NCBI GenBank assembly: GCA_023935145.1
Contig: CM043697.1
Span: 57,798,501-57,862,500, forward strand
Reading direction: 5' to 3'
Origin: Bretschneidera sinensis
Lineage: Eukaryota > Streptophyta > Magnoliopsida > Brassicales > Akaniaceae
DNA length: 64,000 nt
In this document: positions 11,486-22,171 of the stretch, piece by piece
How the letters are laid out: every line of letters begins with the position of its first letter
Numbering within the stretch: position 1 is the stretch's first letter
The notes under the pieces: generated by a model
Database searches by the model: none
Told to the model about the DNA's origin: nothing
What the model saw: only the letters and a program-made list of their open reading frames with translations
Translations under genes and position numbers: made by a program

Positions 11486-12060
11486 CCATTCATAAATGAG
11501 CATTTCTAAGACATTAGAACAATCAGTTTCTTCAAGAGCTCATTTACTACTCTTTGAGCTTTCAAAAATCATTTCTTAGGCCATTCTTAAGCTTTGTTCT
11601 TGAGAGAGAGAAATTCTTTGAGTTGTATGCATTAGCTGTGCTCTCTCTTATGTACAAACACCATCTCATTTATTCCTATCTTATAAGGGAAAGAGTTGGT
11701 GTAACTCTTGTGAGTGTTTAGGCTTGTAAAGGTTTGAGCAACACCTTGGAAGTTGCTTGTTTGATCTAGTGAACTTTTCAAGGAGGATCCTTAAAGAAAG
11801 TGGACATATGATTGGGAGGATTTCGATATTAATGAACCACTATGATCCATGTTTGCACACTCTTCTATTCTTTTTTCTTTTTTTTATTTCCAACAATCTT
11901 ATAATTATTACTTTTACTTGTTCTTGGTTGATTTCACAATTGTGTGAATTTATTTGTATTTGTGAAAGAAAAAAAATTAAATCCAATTCACCCCTCTGTG
12001 GTGCATTACACAGTCCAAAGGGCATTATAGTCTATTGATAATGTCCATAAGGAACATTAA

Positions 12061-14152
12061 GGTGGTGTTTGTCTTTTTTAAGTGATAAGTGTTGAATATA
12101 TATTTGAATAGTGTTGAACTAATAAAAAGGCAGTGTCTGAATACTGAATGGTTAAGTGTTTAGATTGTTTGATAACTGAACTAATTGAAACATCTAAATA
12201 TGTGTATTTTCCCTTTTAACACTTTTAACTATTAATTACATAACTGTTTGTTGCACATAAGAGTCAACTACTCATCTGAACAAAGTTTGAATGTTTCATC
12301 ACAAAAATATTCTCAATTGATTTTTTTATATTTTTTAATTGATTGAGCCATAATCTTAATTTTTTAAATAAATAATTAAAACATTAAAACAGACTGAGTT
12401 AACAATGAATACATATTACTAATTTAATGCTTAAATAGTCAATAAAAATTAAAAACAAATTTACTAATACAAAAGTATATGAAAAGGTTCAATAAATTAT
12501 CAATCCAAAGAGCTAAAATATAATATAAATCTCAATCAACCTTTCCCCTATTTTGCATTAAATAGAGTACAATTTCTTTGCGCATATTAACCATAAACTG
12601 TAGATCTTCCACATCCCAATATGGTTTAATTGCTTAATTATCAGCCTCTTTTTTTTGCCCTCTTGTTGAAGGAAAATGAATGCACAATATAAAAATAGAA
12701 TCAATAGTAGAAAACCATATCAACCAATCAAATCAAACAACGATGCACAAATTGTCGAGCTTAGTGACTTTATTAAGTGAAAAAAGATTCATAACAAGTA
12801 CACATGCTAAATCTAAATGAAATTATACTCATCTATCAAACACAATAACAATTACAAGCCATACTAAAGTTCTCTCTGGCAAATAAACAATTAATAACCA
12901 ACGAAGTAACTCCATTTACTATCAGAATCATCATAAATATTCAAATTTTGGCATAAAACATAATATATTTGCCATTTAAGAAGCTATAATCAACTGATAA
13001 CAAGACAGATTCAACTAAAACAATGAATAAGAGGATCAAAGTAATCCTAAAAATGCAAAACAAGAAAAAAAAAATGAAAAAACAAAGCAAGTGAGATAAG
13101 AAAAATAGTACCGTTTTCTTTTTCTTTTCTTCCTCTTTGATTCTCTTAATTTGGACAATCTATTATCATAATAGTTCAAATTTTAAAGAAACAAAAATAC
13201 ATGTATAGTGAGTGAGAGAGAGTGGTGGGAAAAGAGGCAATTCAACTGATAGTGAAGGAGTGAAACGTTAGATTTTGGGGAAATGGATATCTTTGTCTGT
13301 CTTCATCATTAGGAGTGTTTGCCAAAGTGTTGACAGTGGCTTCAATCTTTATGTCAAGGTTCTGCTTGGCTGAGAAAGTGAATTTTAAATTTTCTTGGTA
13401 TCATTACCCAACTTTATTTCTATTAGTAAAAAAAGAAGGATTTTGCCAGGCTTGTTCAAATATGTTTAGCTCTAGATCTCAACTCTAGTACTACAAACAA
13501 ATCAAAAAAGCACCAAAATCCATAAATCGACAACAAATAAAGTTACAAACGACAAAAATATTTAACCTAAACCAATATTATCAACCAAAACCTATATCAA
13601 TTCAAGCAAAATCTATAGATTCGGCTTAATTTAAGAGAATATCAAATTTCTTTGGAAAACAAAAACAGCATGCCTCAAAAATCTAATCACGTGAAATTGA
13701 TCCACTTCAACAAAAATCCCCAACAGCACGCAAAAAGTGATGAAAAACACAATAGAAAACATGAAGAATCCATATATCAAATCTATCAAAACAAAACTGA
13801 GATCCAAATAGAGAAGAGAGATCAGAACTTACCTTCGTTAAATTGAAGAGATAAAGAATGAAAAATGAAGAAGAAGATGATCAAAGAAGAAAAATCCAAG
13901 CCAATCTACGAGGAAGATTGGCTGACTCTTTCTCTTTGTATCATTGAGAATCTGAGATAAAGGTGGAGAGTTGAGGGTATTTTTGTCCAAACTACCATTA
14001 AGATGCCATTAAGATTCAATTTCAGGTCCGATTCGGTCAGACTCATTAAGTGCCATTAAGAGGTGAAAAACAAACGAACTTAATAGCACCATATCTAACC
14101 AATTCAGATGTGATGCCATTAAGTGGTCTATTAAGTTCAAACAAACACCACA
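12061..14152. mobile_element. Non-autonomous terminal-inverted-repeat DNA transposon, possibly PIF/Harbinger-like
   Basis: The left end reads (G)GTGGTGTTTGT at 12061-12072. The right end at 14141-14151 reads ACAAACACCAC, its reverse complement. TAA directly flanks both sides (12058-12060 and 14153-14155), fitting the 3-bp TWA duplication of PIF/Harbinger elements. Subterminal regions are rich in ATTAAG/CTTAAT motifs in opposite orientation. No transposase was recognised in the 2.1-kb AT-rich interior; a 64-codon open frame at 13652-13846 has no recognisable family. Superfamily is uncertain; the TAA could be chance. Confidence 0.5.
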
Positions 14153-14155
14153 TAA

Positions 14156-15025
14156 ATGCAATCAATGGTTTGGATTCTTAGTTAGTTTTATTTGCCATAA
14201 TCCTAACTTGCAATCAAATTTACTAAAAATCTTTGCATTTTTAGTTTGATTAATTAAATCATCTTTTCTTGGAATAATGTAACCATTAAAATCTAAATTT
14301 TGATTTAATCACTTATAATTTATCACCATTCTTGTTTTTTCCTGTTTAATTTGTGAATGGTTTCTTACTATAAAAGTTAGGTTATATCGAAAGTGTTGGA
14401 TGTGGCGTAAGCTTCGAGTCATTGGGGGTATGTTTTTTCGGACGTTGGAGCATTTTAAAAAGTTAATAATTAATTAATTAAAATAATAATAAAATAATTA
14501 TTGATATTCAAATAAATTTAAATTAATTAATTATCAGCCAAATTTTATACTTTGAGACCTAAAATGAACATTAGACCAAAATAAACCCTTATTTCCTTCT
14601 TTTCGTAATAAATCATCAAAGCAATGTCGTTTTGATATTCTATAACCTTTTAGAAAAAAAAAATCCAATGGAACCTACACCTCAGATATCCGAACATAAA
14701 AAACATAAGTCCAGAGACAGGTTTACACTCTGACCAAAAAAGCATACGTTTTTTAGGAGTTACGCTTTTTTTTTTCTAAATCCCCTTGCTATCGCTCCAC
14801 CCTTGAACGAACCGACTCCAAAACACTTCTTTATTTAATCATCAATAGTTAAGTGCTTGACTAAACCATAGCCTATTAGGATAGTGCAAAATCAGTTTTT
14901 TGCACTAGCAGTAAAACTTAAAAAAGGAACAAAAAAGGAATCTATCCATTCATCAATACTTAAGTGGAATATATATTAAACACGACTAATAAAAAAAATA
15001 GCAAAACACTATTAATATTTTTTAA
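14156..15025. other. AT-rich intergenic DNA
   Basis: Stretches such as TTAATTAATTAA around 14465-14535. I see no gene, RNA or element boundary here. Confidence 0.5.
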
Positions 15026-15260
15026 GAATAAATTTCATTTTTAGTCCTTTTAGTTTGCATTGTGTCCTTGAAGTTTAAAATGTTCTTATTAGATCCTTAA
15101 CGTTTGGTTATTGTTTCAATCAGATATTTCACTTAAATGACCCAGTAATTCCATCATTGGTGGCATCCTATGTGGCCTTAGGCAATAAAAATGTTATTTT
15201 TTTCTCAAATCTCATTATCTCTCCTAACAAAATCACGAACAAGATTTTTTTTCATCAATT
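15026..15260 (+). repeat. Left long inverted repeat of the MULE-like element
   Basis: Shares, in inverted orientation with 21515-21730, ATTTTTAGTC, TTAGTTTGC, GGTAATTCCATC-like and TATGTGGCCTTAGG blocks, and CAACAAAATCAC near the inner end. A short indel lies near 15085. Confidence 0.7.
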
Positions 15261-15850
15261 TCTTTCTTTCAATGAATAAACCCATCAAAGTTCTCAAACT
15301 TTTAAATTAGAGACATCTCTTAAGATAGACCATCTTCGCTAAATTGGTGAGATAGTAGTAGCCTATGGCAGAGAATTGAGAGTAGGACTAATCACAACAT
15401 ATTTGCCTGTAAAAATCGAGGACCATGTGCCCGTAGCTTTCCTCAAGTATTAGGTAGCATGAAAAAGGAAATAATGCACTAAGATTTCTAAATATTTTCA
15501 ATTTAGCTTTTTTAAGGATAAATGGTGAAATTTATTTATCCAAGAGAAACAGTTCAACAAAACTGGAAAAATTTATGCATATTTCTTTACTAACTGCTAA
15601 TTTTTCTTCTCTATCTTTGTAATCACCTCAAATGCATCACCATTCTCCTTCGAACGGCAACACAAAAAACTCCAGTAAACAGAGTTGAGAGTAGGTAAGG
15701 CGGTAGAGTTGTTGTGCACGACAGATCCGTGACGCGATGCTGTAGATCTTTCATGGCAGTGCGCGGTGTTGCGCGATAAATGTGGTAGGAGAGAGAAGAA
15801 GAATAGGAAGAGGAAGAAGAAAAAGAAAAAGAAAAAGGAGGAAGAGAAAG

Positions 15851-17156
15851 TGATGAGTGCCAAATATTGCATATTTTTGCCACTTAATTTACATTTTTTA
15901 GCTTAAGAATTTGTTACTTTGAGTTGTTTTTGTTGTTTTTTAGGTTTACAAGCACTGGGAAAGGAGTTTCAGTAAAATTGCCAGAATTACCTGTATAGAT
16001 CAGTCATTTTTGTGGATTTTATTGTATTGATTTAGGAAGAACCAGGAGATGAGCCATATATGCTTGGAAAGATCCGGAAGTCTATTTCCTGAGGAATTTT
16101 ACGGCTCATAAAAATGATTTTTCTAGAGAAAGTTATGGCAGTTTTAGTAGACATGGGTCAAGCTGAAGATGTCTAGTGCGATCGATCGCACCAGACTTGC
16201 AATCGATCGCAAGTGCGCTCTCGCACATCCCACATCGGTTAAAAATACTCTGCAGTGCACCAGCATGCGATCGAGCGCACTCGGGCAGTATCCCACATTG
16301 AATTTGTAACCTATTGTACTTCGGGAATTCCCCAATAAAAGCACCGTCTCACATCATCATTCGGTATGCAATTCTTGGACCATTTAGTGTAATCCGATGG
16401 ATGTCTGCTAGCATTCTGGTTGATCCCGAAGGCTTTGCTTCCATGAGGGGAAGTGCCGCCCAACAACGAGTGGAATTTCTCCTATGTATAGTAATTTATT
16501 TTTTTTATTTAGTTTTAAAGTTTAATGTTTAGCACTTGTATTGTGAACTTTAGTTTCATAATTATGAGAGGCTAAAGTCTTCAGCTAAGGTTGAAGATGA
16601 AGCCTTTCCTTTGTTTAGCATTATATTTTCAGATTTGCGCATAACAATTCTGATGTTTTTAGTATAAATATTCTGTTCAATTATTTGAGTAGATCTTGTG
16701 ATTGATTGCTTTTAATTGTTAAATTAGATATTCCTTGTGTTTCATCTGATGGATACATCGAATTGTTTTCGATTAAATTGGATTTCCTTTGTGATTTGTT
16801 AAAAGCGGATACATTATATGCTTTTGGTTTGATTGGGATATTCTTTGTTTTTTGTTTAAAGTTGGATTCATGGAATTTTTTGATTACTTTTATAAAACAT
16901 GAAAATATATGCTTTACTTTGGTGGGGTGGATTCAGAAATCTTAGTTTATATATCATTTGCTTTAAAAACAATTTGGTTTAAGTTTATATTTCTTTTGCA
17001 AAAATACAATTCAAAAACTTGGACCTAGGTTAAAATAGGCTTAGTTTAGATAAAGATATTTTCACAACGCAATTCCCTATAGATTCAACCTCACACTTGC
17101 ACAACACTATATTGCAAATGACTCGTGCCCTTGCGAGTAATTTAAAACTCACAACA
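15851..17156 (+). repeat. Element B 5' LTR
   Basis: 1,306 bases, TG...CA. It carries a TGCGATCGATCGCA palindrome cluster (16177-16278). The TATA position has mutated to CAATAAAAG (16333-16341), whereas the 3' LTR keeps TATAAAAG. Confidence 0.92.
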
Positions 17157-17162
17157 AGTTTT

Positions 17163-17180
17163 TGGTGCCGTTGCCGGGGA
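17163..17180 (+). other. Element B primer binding site (tRNA-Asp type)
   Basis: TGGTGCCGTTGCCGGGGA differs by one base from the TGGCGCCGTTGCCGGGGA site typical of Athila-like elements. It begins six bases after the LTR. Confidence 0.8.
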
Positions 17181-17337
17181 GTTGTTTGGTTTGAGAAATT
17201 TTTGTTTGAATTAATTTTATTTTTCTACTAGTTAGTTAACATTTTTTTTGTTTGATTTTTCTTATTGCAATTTTATTTTAGTTTATTTGTTTCTATTGGC
17301 AATTGCCCATAAAAAAATAAAATTAAAAATTAAAAAA

Positions 17338-18930
17338 ATATGGATGAATCGAGCGCCGGTTTCACAATCTTTAGAGGATGCCCTCAAGGATTTCATGAAG
17401 ATGACCGGCCAGTCCATCAATACAGCCAATACATTCAATAATGATAGCTATTCCATCTGTGCTAGTCCTATGCATTTAGCACAGAATTGTCCATCTATGC
17501 CGGCTTTTGTCAAGCATCCCATGGAAGAAATGAATGCTTTCTATGATTGTTGGTGGTAATCAAATGGATCTTACTCCGAGACGTACAATCCAGGGTGGTG
17601 GAAACACCCTAATTTTTCATGGAAGCAGAACCAATTGATAAATTAGGGAGAAGCCCCTCATCATGCTCATAATCAATACCCTCTCGAATTTCCTCCACCA
17701 GTTCCAAATTATGGTCTCTCAACCCATTCAGCACCATCACCCGCTTACCAAGCTCCCACTAAAGCGCCAGCATCGGTTTCACAGTCATTGGAGGACGTCA
17801 TCAATGATTTCAGGAAGATGATCGGTCAACCCATAAGTGGAGTGAGGAGTGCGTAAATAGTAAACACCTAAGTGATTGCTAAGATAGAAAGTCAAATAGG
17901 GCAAATTGCAAGTCACTTGGGTGAAAGAGAGAAGGAAAAGTTCCCCAGTCAGCCCGTGCCCAACCCGAAAGGACAGTTTGTGGTTGGAAATTCATCGAAT
18001 CCTACGCACGGGGAGGAACAAGTGTAATCGATTGTCATATTAAGGTCTGGGAGAAAAGTGGACAATCGAGTTGAAGAGAACCCTGCTATGCAGCAAGGGC
18101 AAGGAAGTGGCAACAAGGAGAAAAGAGATGCTAAGCCATCTACAGCCACACCTACTGTTAAAAACCCTCTTAGGTCGTTTGTACCTAAAGCAACTTACCC
18201 TGAGAGACTACAAGAGCCCAAGAAAGGAGGGCAGTCTGGGGACATTGTGGAGGCATGCTTTGCTCAGTTTAGAGAAGATTTGGATTTGGATAAGCTACTT
18301 GAGCAAGAAAATGCTCTCTTGGAGTTTGCTCCTCGGGAGAGCAGTAAGTCGGAGGAGACTGTGGGTGAATCAAGCATTGAGGACCCCTTGGAGGCATGCT
18401 TTGCTCAGTTTGGAGAGGATTTGGATTTGGATAAGTTGCTTGAGCAAGCAAATGCTACTTTGGAGTCTGCTCCTCAGAAGAGCAGTGAGACGGAGGAGAC
18501 CACAGCACCTGAACCACCCAAGAAGGAACTTAAGCCTTTACCGAACAATCTTAAGTATAAGTTCCTAGGTCCAGCAGTTCCTTTGCCTGTGATTATAGCT
18601 TCAGATTTGGTTAAGGCTCAAGAGGATAAATTAGTGGACATTTTAAAAGAGCACAAGGAAGCTATCGGTTAGATTATTGAGGATGTCAAGGGAATCAACC
18701 CCTCGATGGTGATGCCCAAGTTACGTTCGGAAGAGAATGTCAAGCCATTGAGGGAGCCACAAAGAAGGCTCAACACAGCTATGCAAAAGGTTGTGAGGAT
18801 TGAAGTGATAAAGCTGTTTGATGCAGTGATCAATTATCCAATCTCTGTTAGCAAGTGGGTGAGCCCGATTCATGTCGTGCCCACAGCATATCCTTTTTGT
18901 TTACTTATTATTTTATATATTTATGATTAA
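17338..18930 (+). pseudogene. Element B rearranged gag / protease-linker / start of RT
   Basis: One reading frame runs throughout, with stops at about 17557, 17644, 17854, 18025 and 18670. There is no capsid domain. It opens with SQSLEDALKDFMKMTGQ (about 17359), then a decayed zinc-knuckle region (CASPMHLAQNC, about 17459). A second copy of the first block, SQSLEDVINDFRKMIGQ, follows at about 17777. Athila-type ILRSGRK lies near 18040, followed by an acidic duplicated unit. RT then begins (KYKFLGPAVPLPVIIASDL; EPQRRLNTAMQKVV) and ends abruptly at SKWVSPIHVV (about 18878). From there the sequence is the T-rich 3' non-coding region. Pol has been deleted by a clean internal junction. Confidence 0.8.
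18250..18531 (+). repeat. Two-copy 141-bp tandem duplication in the element B ORF
   Basis: Units start at 18250 and 18391 (each GAGGCATGCTTTGCTCAGTTT). Each encodes about 47 residues with EACFAQF-EDLDLDKLLEQ. The offset is a multiple of three, so the frame is kept. Confidence 0.85.
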
Positions 18931-19492
18931 TGCTTGTTTCCAGTATTTTTGTTTTCCAGTTTTTATTTTTTCAGGGACAATATGTACTTCAATTCAAGTT
19001 TGGAGGTATGCTATGAGGCATACCAAGTCCAGATAGTTCTTTATATCCTAGGTCAGCTCTTTCCATATTATTCACACATTAGGGTCAATGTGGGTATAGG
19101 GGACACATTACACACACTTTGTCCTAATTTGTTGTTGTTTTTCTTCATTTAAAAAAAATGAAGGTAAATGTATACTCATGTTATTTTGAAATTTTAGTTG
19201 ATCTAAACAAATATTGTGATGTGATTTCATTGGTGAGCTTAAAATTTTGAATATATTATTTGATGATAGAGTTTTAAAACTTTGTTACTTACTTTGGGCA
19301 TTTGAGAATTCACATGTTTGAGCCAATCTAACACGAGCACATTAGCACATATTTGTGTGAGGTATGATATGTGATTTTAATGTGTATGTTTCCTTATCTT
19401 AACTAAAACTGGAGAACTTGTGGGATTAACACTTGGGCATAGAAAAGCATAAAAAAAATAATAATAATGATCATCATCAATAAAATTTTCAC

Positions 19493-19645
19493 TGAGTAAC
19501 TGGACCTCTTGCCTCAGTAAACAGTGAGTGTTCACGTCAAAAGGTGAGAATTTTATTTATAATGATCATTGTGAAATTTTTTGCTGAGTAACTGGACCTC
19601 TTGCCTCAGTAAGCAGTGAGTGTTCACGTCAAAAGGTGGAAATTT
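19493..19645 (+). repeat. 92-bp direct duplication in the element B 3' region
   Basis: TGAGTAACTGGACCTCTTGC starts at 19493 and again at 19585. About 60 bases are nearly identical through TTCACGTCAAAAGGTG, each followed by AATTTT. Confidence 0.9.
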
Positions 19646-20189
19646 TGTTTGGTAGCATTAAGATCAGTTTAGTTTCGTAGCCTTTTTTACTCGAGTTAGT
19701 AAGTCCTTAGGGGTGTCTTTACACCTAATGCCCTAAAACCATCTAGTTTGGGAGTCATTGACTCAACACTCGTTACATGGGTCAATTAGAAAGCTTAAGG
19801 GAACTAAACATAGCATAGCCTTATATAAAAAAAGAAAAAATAAATAAAACTATGCCATCGTTGTTCATTCTGATGAGAAATTCTGTGAATCTTGAGACGT
19901 GAAAATATTGTACATTGAACTTATTTGGAAACCTTATCAGTATATACTAACTCACTTTACACTGATTCAAGCTTGTGATGTCTTAGCATGCCTCTTGTAA
20001 GTAATTAGGTTTTAAATTCTTATTCATTGTGAAGATGGGTTAGATTTTTTAAGTTTGCTCATGAACGAATTTCATGATTTTGAGTGCTCCTTCAATTTTT
20101 GGATACCATGAGTGATGAACTTATCTTTATGTTCTTTGTTTTTCATTTAGTTTTTTATTTTGTTTTGCTAAGGGACTAGCAAAATGTAA

Positions 20190-20202
20190 GTTTGGGGGTA
20201 TT
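20190..20202 (+). other. Element B polypurine tract
   Basis: GTTTGGGGGTATT directly precedes the 3' LTR. Confidence 0.7.
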
Positions 20203-21509
20203 TGATGAGTGTCAAATATTGCATATTTTGGCCACTTAATTTACATTTGTTAGCTTAAGAATTTGTTACTTTGAGTTGTTTTTGTTTTTTTTCAGGTTTA
20301 CAAGCACTGGGAAAGGAGTTTCACTAAAATTTCCAGAATTGCCTGTACAGATTAGTCATTTTTGTGGATTTTATTGTATTGATTCAGGAAGAACCTGGAG
20401 ATGAGCCATATATGCTTGGAAAGATCCAGAAGTCTATTTTCTGAGGAATTTTACGGCTCATAAAAATGATTTTTCTAGAGAAAGTTATGGCCGTTTAAGT
20501 ATACAAGGGTTAAGCTGAAGATGTCTAGTGCGATCGATCGCAAGTGCGCTCTCGCACATCCCACATCGGTTAAAAATGCTCTGCAGTGCACCAGCATGCG
20601 ATCGATGGCACCATGCTGCGATCGAGCGCACTCGGGCAGTATCCCACATCGAATTTGCAACCTATTGTACTCCGAGAATTCCCCTATAAAAGCACCATCT
20701 CACATCATCATTCGGTGTGCAACTCCTGGACCATTTGGTGTAATTCGGTGGACGTCTGCTAGCATTCTGGTGGATCCCGAAGGCTTTACTACCACGAGAG
20801 GAAGCGCCGTCCAAACAACGAGTGGAATTTCTCCCATGTATAGTAATTTATTTCTTTTTATTTAGTTTTAAAGTTTAATGTTTAGCACTTGTATTGTGAA
20901 CTTTAGTTTCATAATTATGAGACGCTAAAATCTTCATCTAAGGTTGAAGATGAAGCATTTCCTTTGTTTAGCATTATATTTTCATATTTGCGCATAACAA
21001 TTCTGATGTTTTTAGTATAAATGTTCTGTTCAATTATTTGAGTAGATCTTATAATTGATTGCTTTTAATTGTTAAATTAGATATTCCTTGTGTTTCATCT
21101 GATGGATACATCGAATCATTTTCGATTAAATTGGATTTCCTTTGTGATTTGTTAAAAGCGGATACATTGGATGCTTTTGGTTTGATTGGGATATTAGTTG
21201 GTTTTTGTTTAAAGTTGGATTCATGAAATTTTTTTATTACTTTTAGAGAACATGAAAATATATGTTTTACTTTGGTGGGGTGGATTCAGAAACCTTAGTT
21301 TATATATCATTTGCTTTAAAAACAATTTGGTTTAAGTTTATATTTCTTTTGCAAAAATACAATTCAAAAACTTCGAATTAGGTTAAAATAGGCTTAGTTT
21401 AGATAAAGTTATTTTCACAACGCAATTCCCTATGGATTCGAGCTTGCACTTGCACAACACTATATTGCAAACGACTCGTGCGCTTGCGAGTAATTTAAAA
21501 CTCACAACA
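20203..21509 (+). repeat. Element B 3' LTR
   Basis: 1,307 bases, TG...CA, direct repeat of 15851-17156. Palindromic TGCGATCGATCGCA motifs lie at 20529-20632, upstream of an intact TATA box. Confidence 0.92.
20695..20702 (+). promoter_or_regulatory. TATA box of the element B 3' LTR
   Basis: TATAAAAG, about 60 bases downstream of the palindrome cluster. It is intact here and mutated in the 5' LTR. Confidence 0.65.
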
Positions 21510-21514
21510 GAAAG

Positions 21515-21730
21515 AAAAAGAATAAAAAAAGAAAAGGAAAAAACCCTATTTGTGATTTTGTTGGGTGAGATGATGTGATTTGGGAAAAAATTACTTTTTT
21601 TACTACCTAAGGCCACATAGAATGCCATCTAGGATGGAATTACCGAGTCATTTAGGTGAATGGTTTAATTGGAACAAGAACCAATAAAGATACATGGCAA
21701 ACTAAAATGACTAAAAATGGAATTTACTCC
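21515..21730 (-). repeat. Right long inverted repeat of the MULE-like element
   Basis: Reverse-complement match to 15026-15260. It begins immediately after element B's duplicated GAAAG. Confidence 0.7.
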
Positions 21731-22171
21731 AAAAATAGTTACAATAAACAACCACAGCCCATACATGAATATGGAGATTGTTCAAAAAGTATAATTATCC
21801 ACTAGAAAATGTATATTTTGTTGCCAAGAAAGCATAGGAAAACAAAAGAAAATTAGAGCTAAAATTACATCATCTTCTAGCACAAAAATATGAACAAACT
21901 TAAGCTGACCAGGTAATGATCATGAAAGTTGATCTTACCTACAACAAGTTGTCGAGTAAAATCTCGCCGACGTTCTAGGCCGTACAGAATCTATACTTGA
22001 ATAACAACCAGTTTATGGGTCAACTTATGGGTAGCTTTGTGGATTGGTTAATGGCGGCGAATATAAAAATACTTTATTTGTAGCACAATTATTTGATGAG
22101 AATCGAGATTAATTCGACGATTGAGATTTCGTTGAGCAAATCGATGTGTCTGTATTATGATTGTATGGTCT
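21731..22171. other. Unassigned AT-rich DNA
   Basis: No gene recognised. A non-AT-rich patch (about 21940-22010, CTCGCCGACGTTCTAGGCCG) might be a degraded exon, but no family or splice structure can be defended. Confidence 0.4.

Larger units (their letters stand above)
6539..12012 (+). mobile_element. 5'-truncated Ty1/Copia retrotransposon, SIRE/Maximus-like
   Basis: Order is gag, protease, integrase, RT, RNase H, then an LTR: integrase before RT is diagnostic for Copia. Coding begins mid-gag immediately after element A. The missing 5' half (LTR and start of gag) therefore probably lies left of the window, on the other side of A. All domains have numerous stops and frameshifts, more than the other elements here, consistent with greater age. 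Confidence 0.85.
10905..12012 (+). repeat. Copia 3' LTR
   Basis: A purine tract (AAAGTGGGAGAG, 10905-10916) follows pol. The LTR starts within the next few bases and ends near 12012 (GCATTACACA). It contains a U3 repeat cluster (11115-11385), a TATA box (11478-11485) and the AATTCACCCCTC stretch typical of the ends of such LTRs. The partner LTR is outside the window, so both ends are inferred. Confidence 0.65.
18881..20202 (+). other. Element B 3' non-coding region
   Basis: T-rich DNA between the pol deletion junction and the polypurine tract. It begins CCACAGCATATCCTTTTT, almost identical to element F at 47391-47408. The short open frame at 18934-19152 has no recognisable family. Confidence 0.6.
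15851..21509 (+). mobile_element. Element B: Athila-derived LTR retrotransposon with most of pol deleted
   Basis: LTRs 15851-17156 and 20203-21509 both begin TGATGAGTG and end CTCACAACA. A 5-bp target duplication GAAAG flanks the element exactly (15846-15850 and 21510-21514). The primer site and gag/RT wording are Athila-like. The interior is only about 3.0 kb: a rearranged gag-protease-region ORF that reaches the first RT block and then joins directly to the 3' non-coding region. It needs enzymes from another element to move. By eye the LTRs differ at about ten of the first 155 positions, so the insertion is not very recent. Confidence 0.92.
15026..21730. mobile_element. MULE-like non-autonomous element with long inverted repeats, split by element B
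   Basis: 15026-15260 and 21515-21730 are imperfect inverted copies of each other. Without element B the element is about 1.05 kb. Its interior (15260-15850) holds a purine-rich microsatellite-like tract (15785-15850) into which B inserted. No transposase is seen. Long TIRs beginning with a CATTTTTAGTCC-like stretch are common among plant MULEs, but I could not identify a 9-bp target duplication, so the exact ends are approximate. Confidence 0.6.

Noticed and set aside
15597..15883. Serine/phenylalanine-rich antisense open frames
   Set aside because: They come from the purine-rich microsatellite at the B insertion site and run into the LTR.
17163..17180. tRNA gene remnants at the GCCGTTGCCGGGGA-type sequences
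   Set aside because: Only 18 bases match a tRNA 3' end, each just after an LTR, so they are primer binding sites.
18934..19152. Hydrophobic open frame in element B as an env-like gene
   Set aside because: Short, T-rich, no recognisable domain, and located in the 3' non-coding region.
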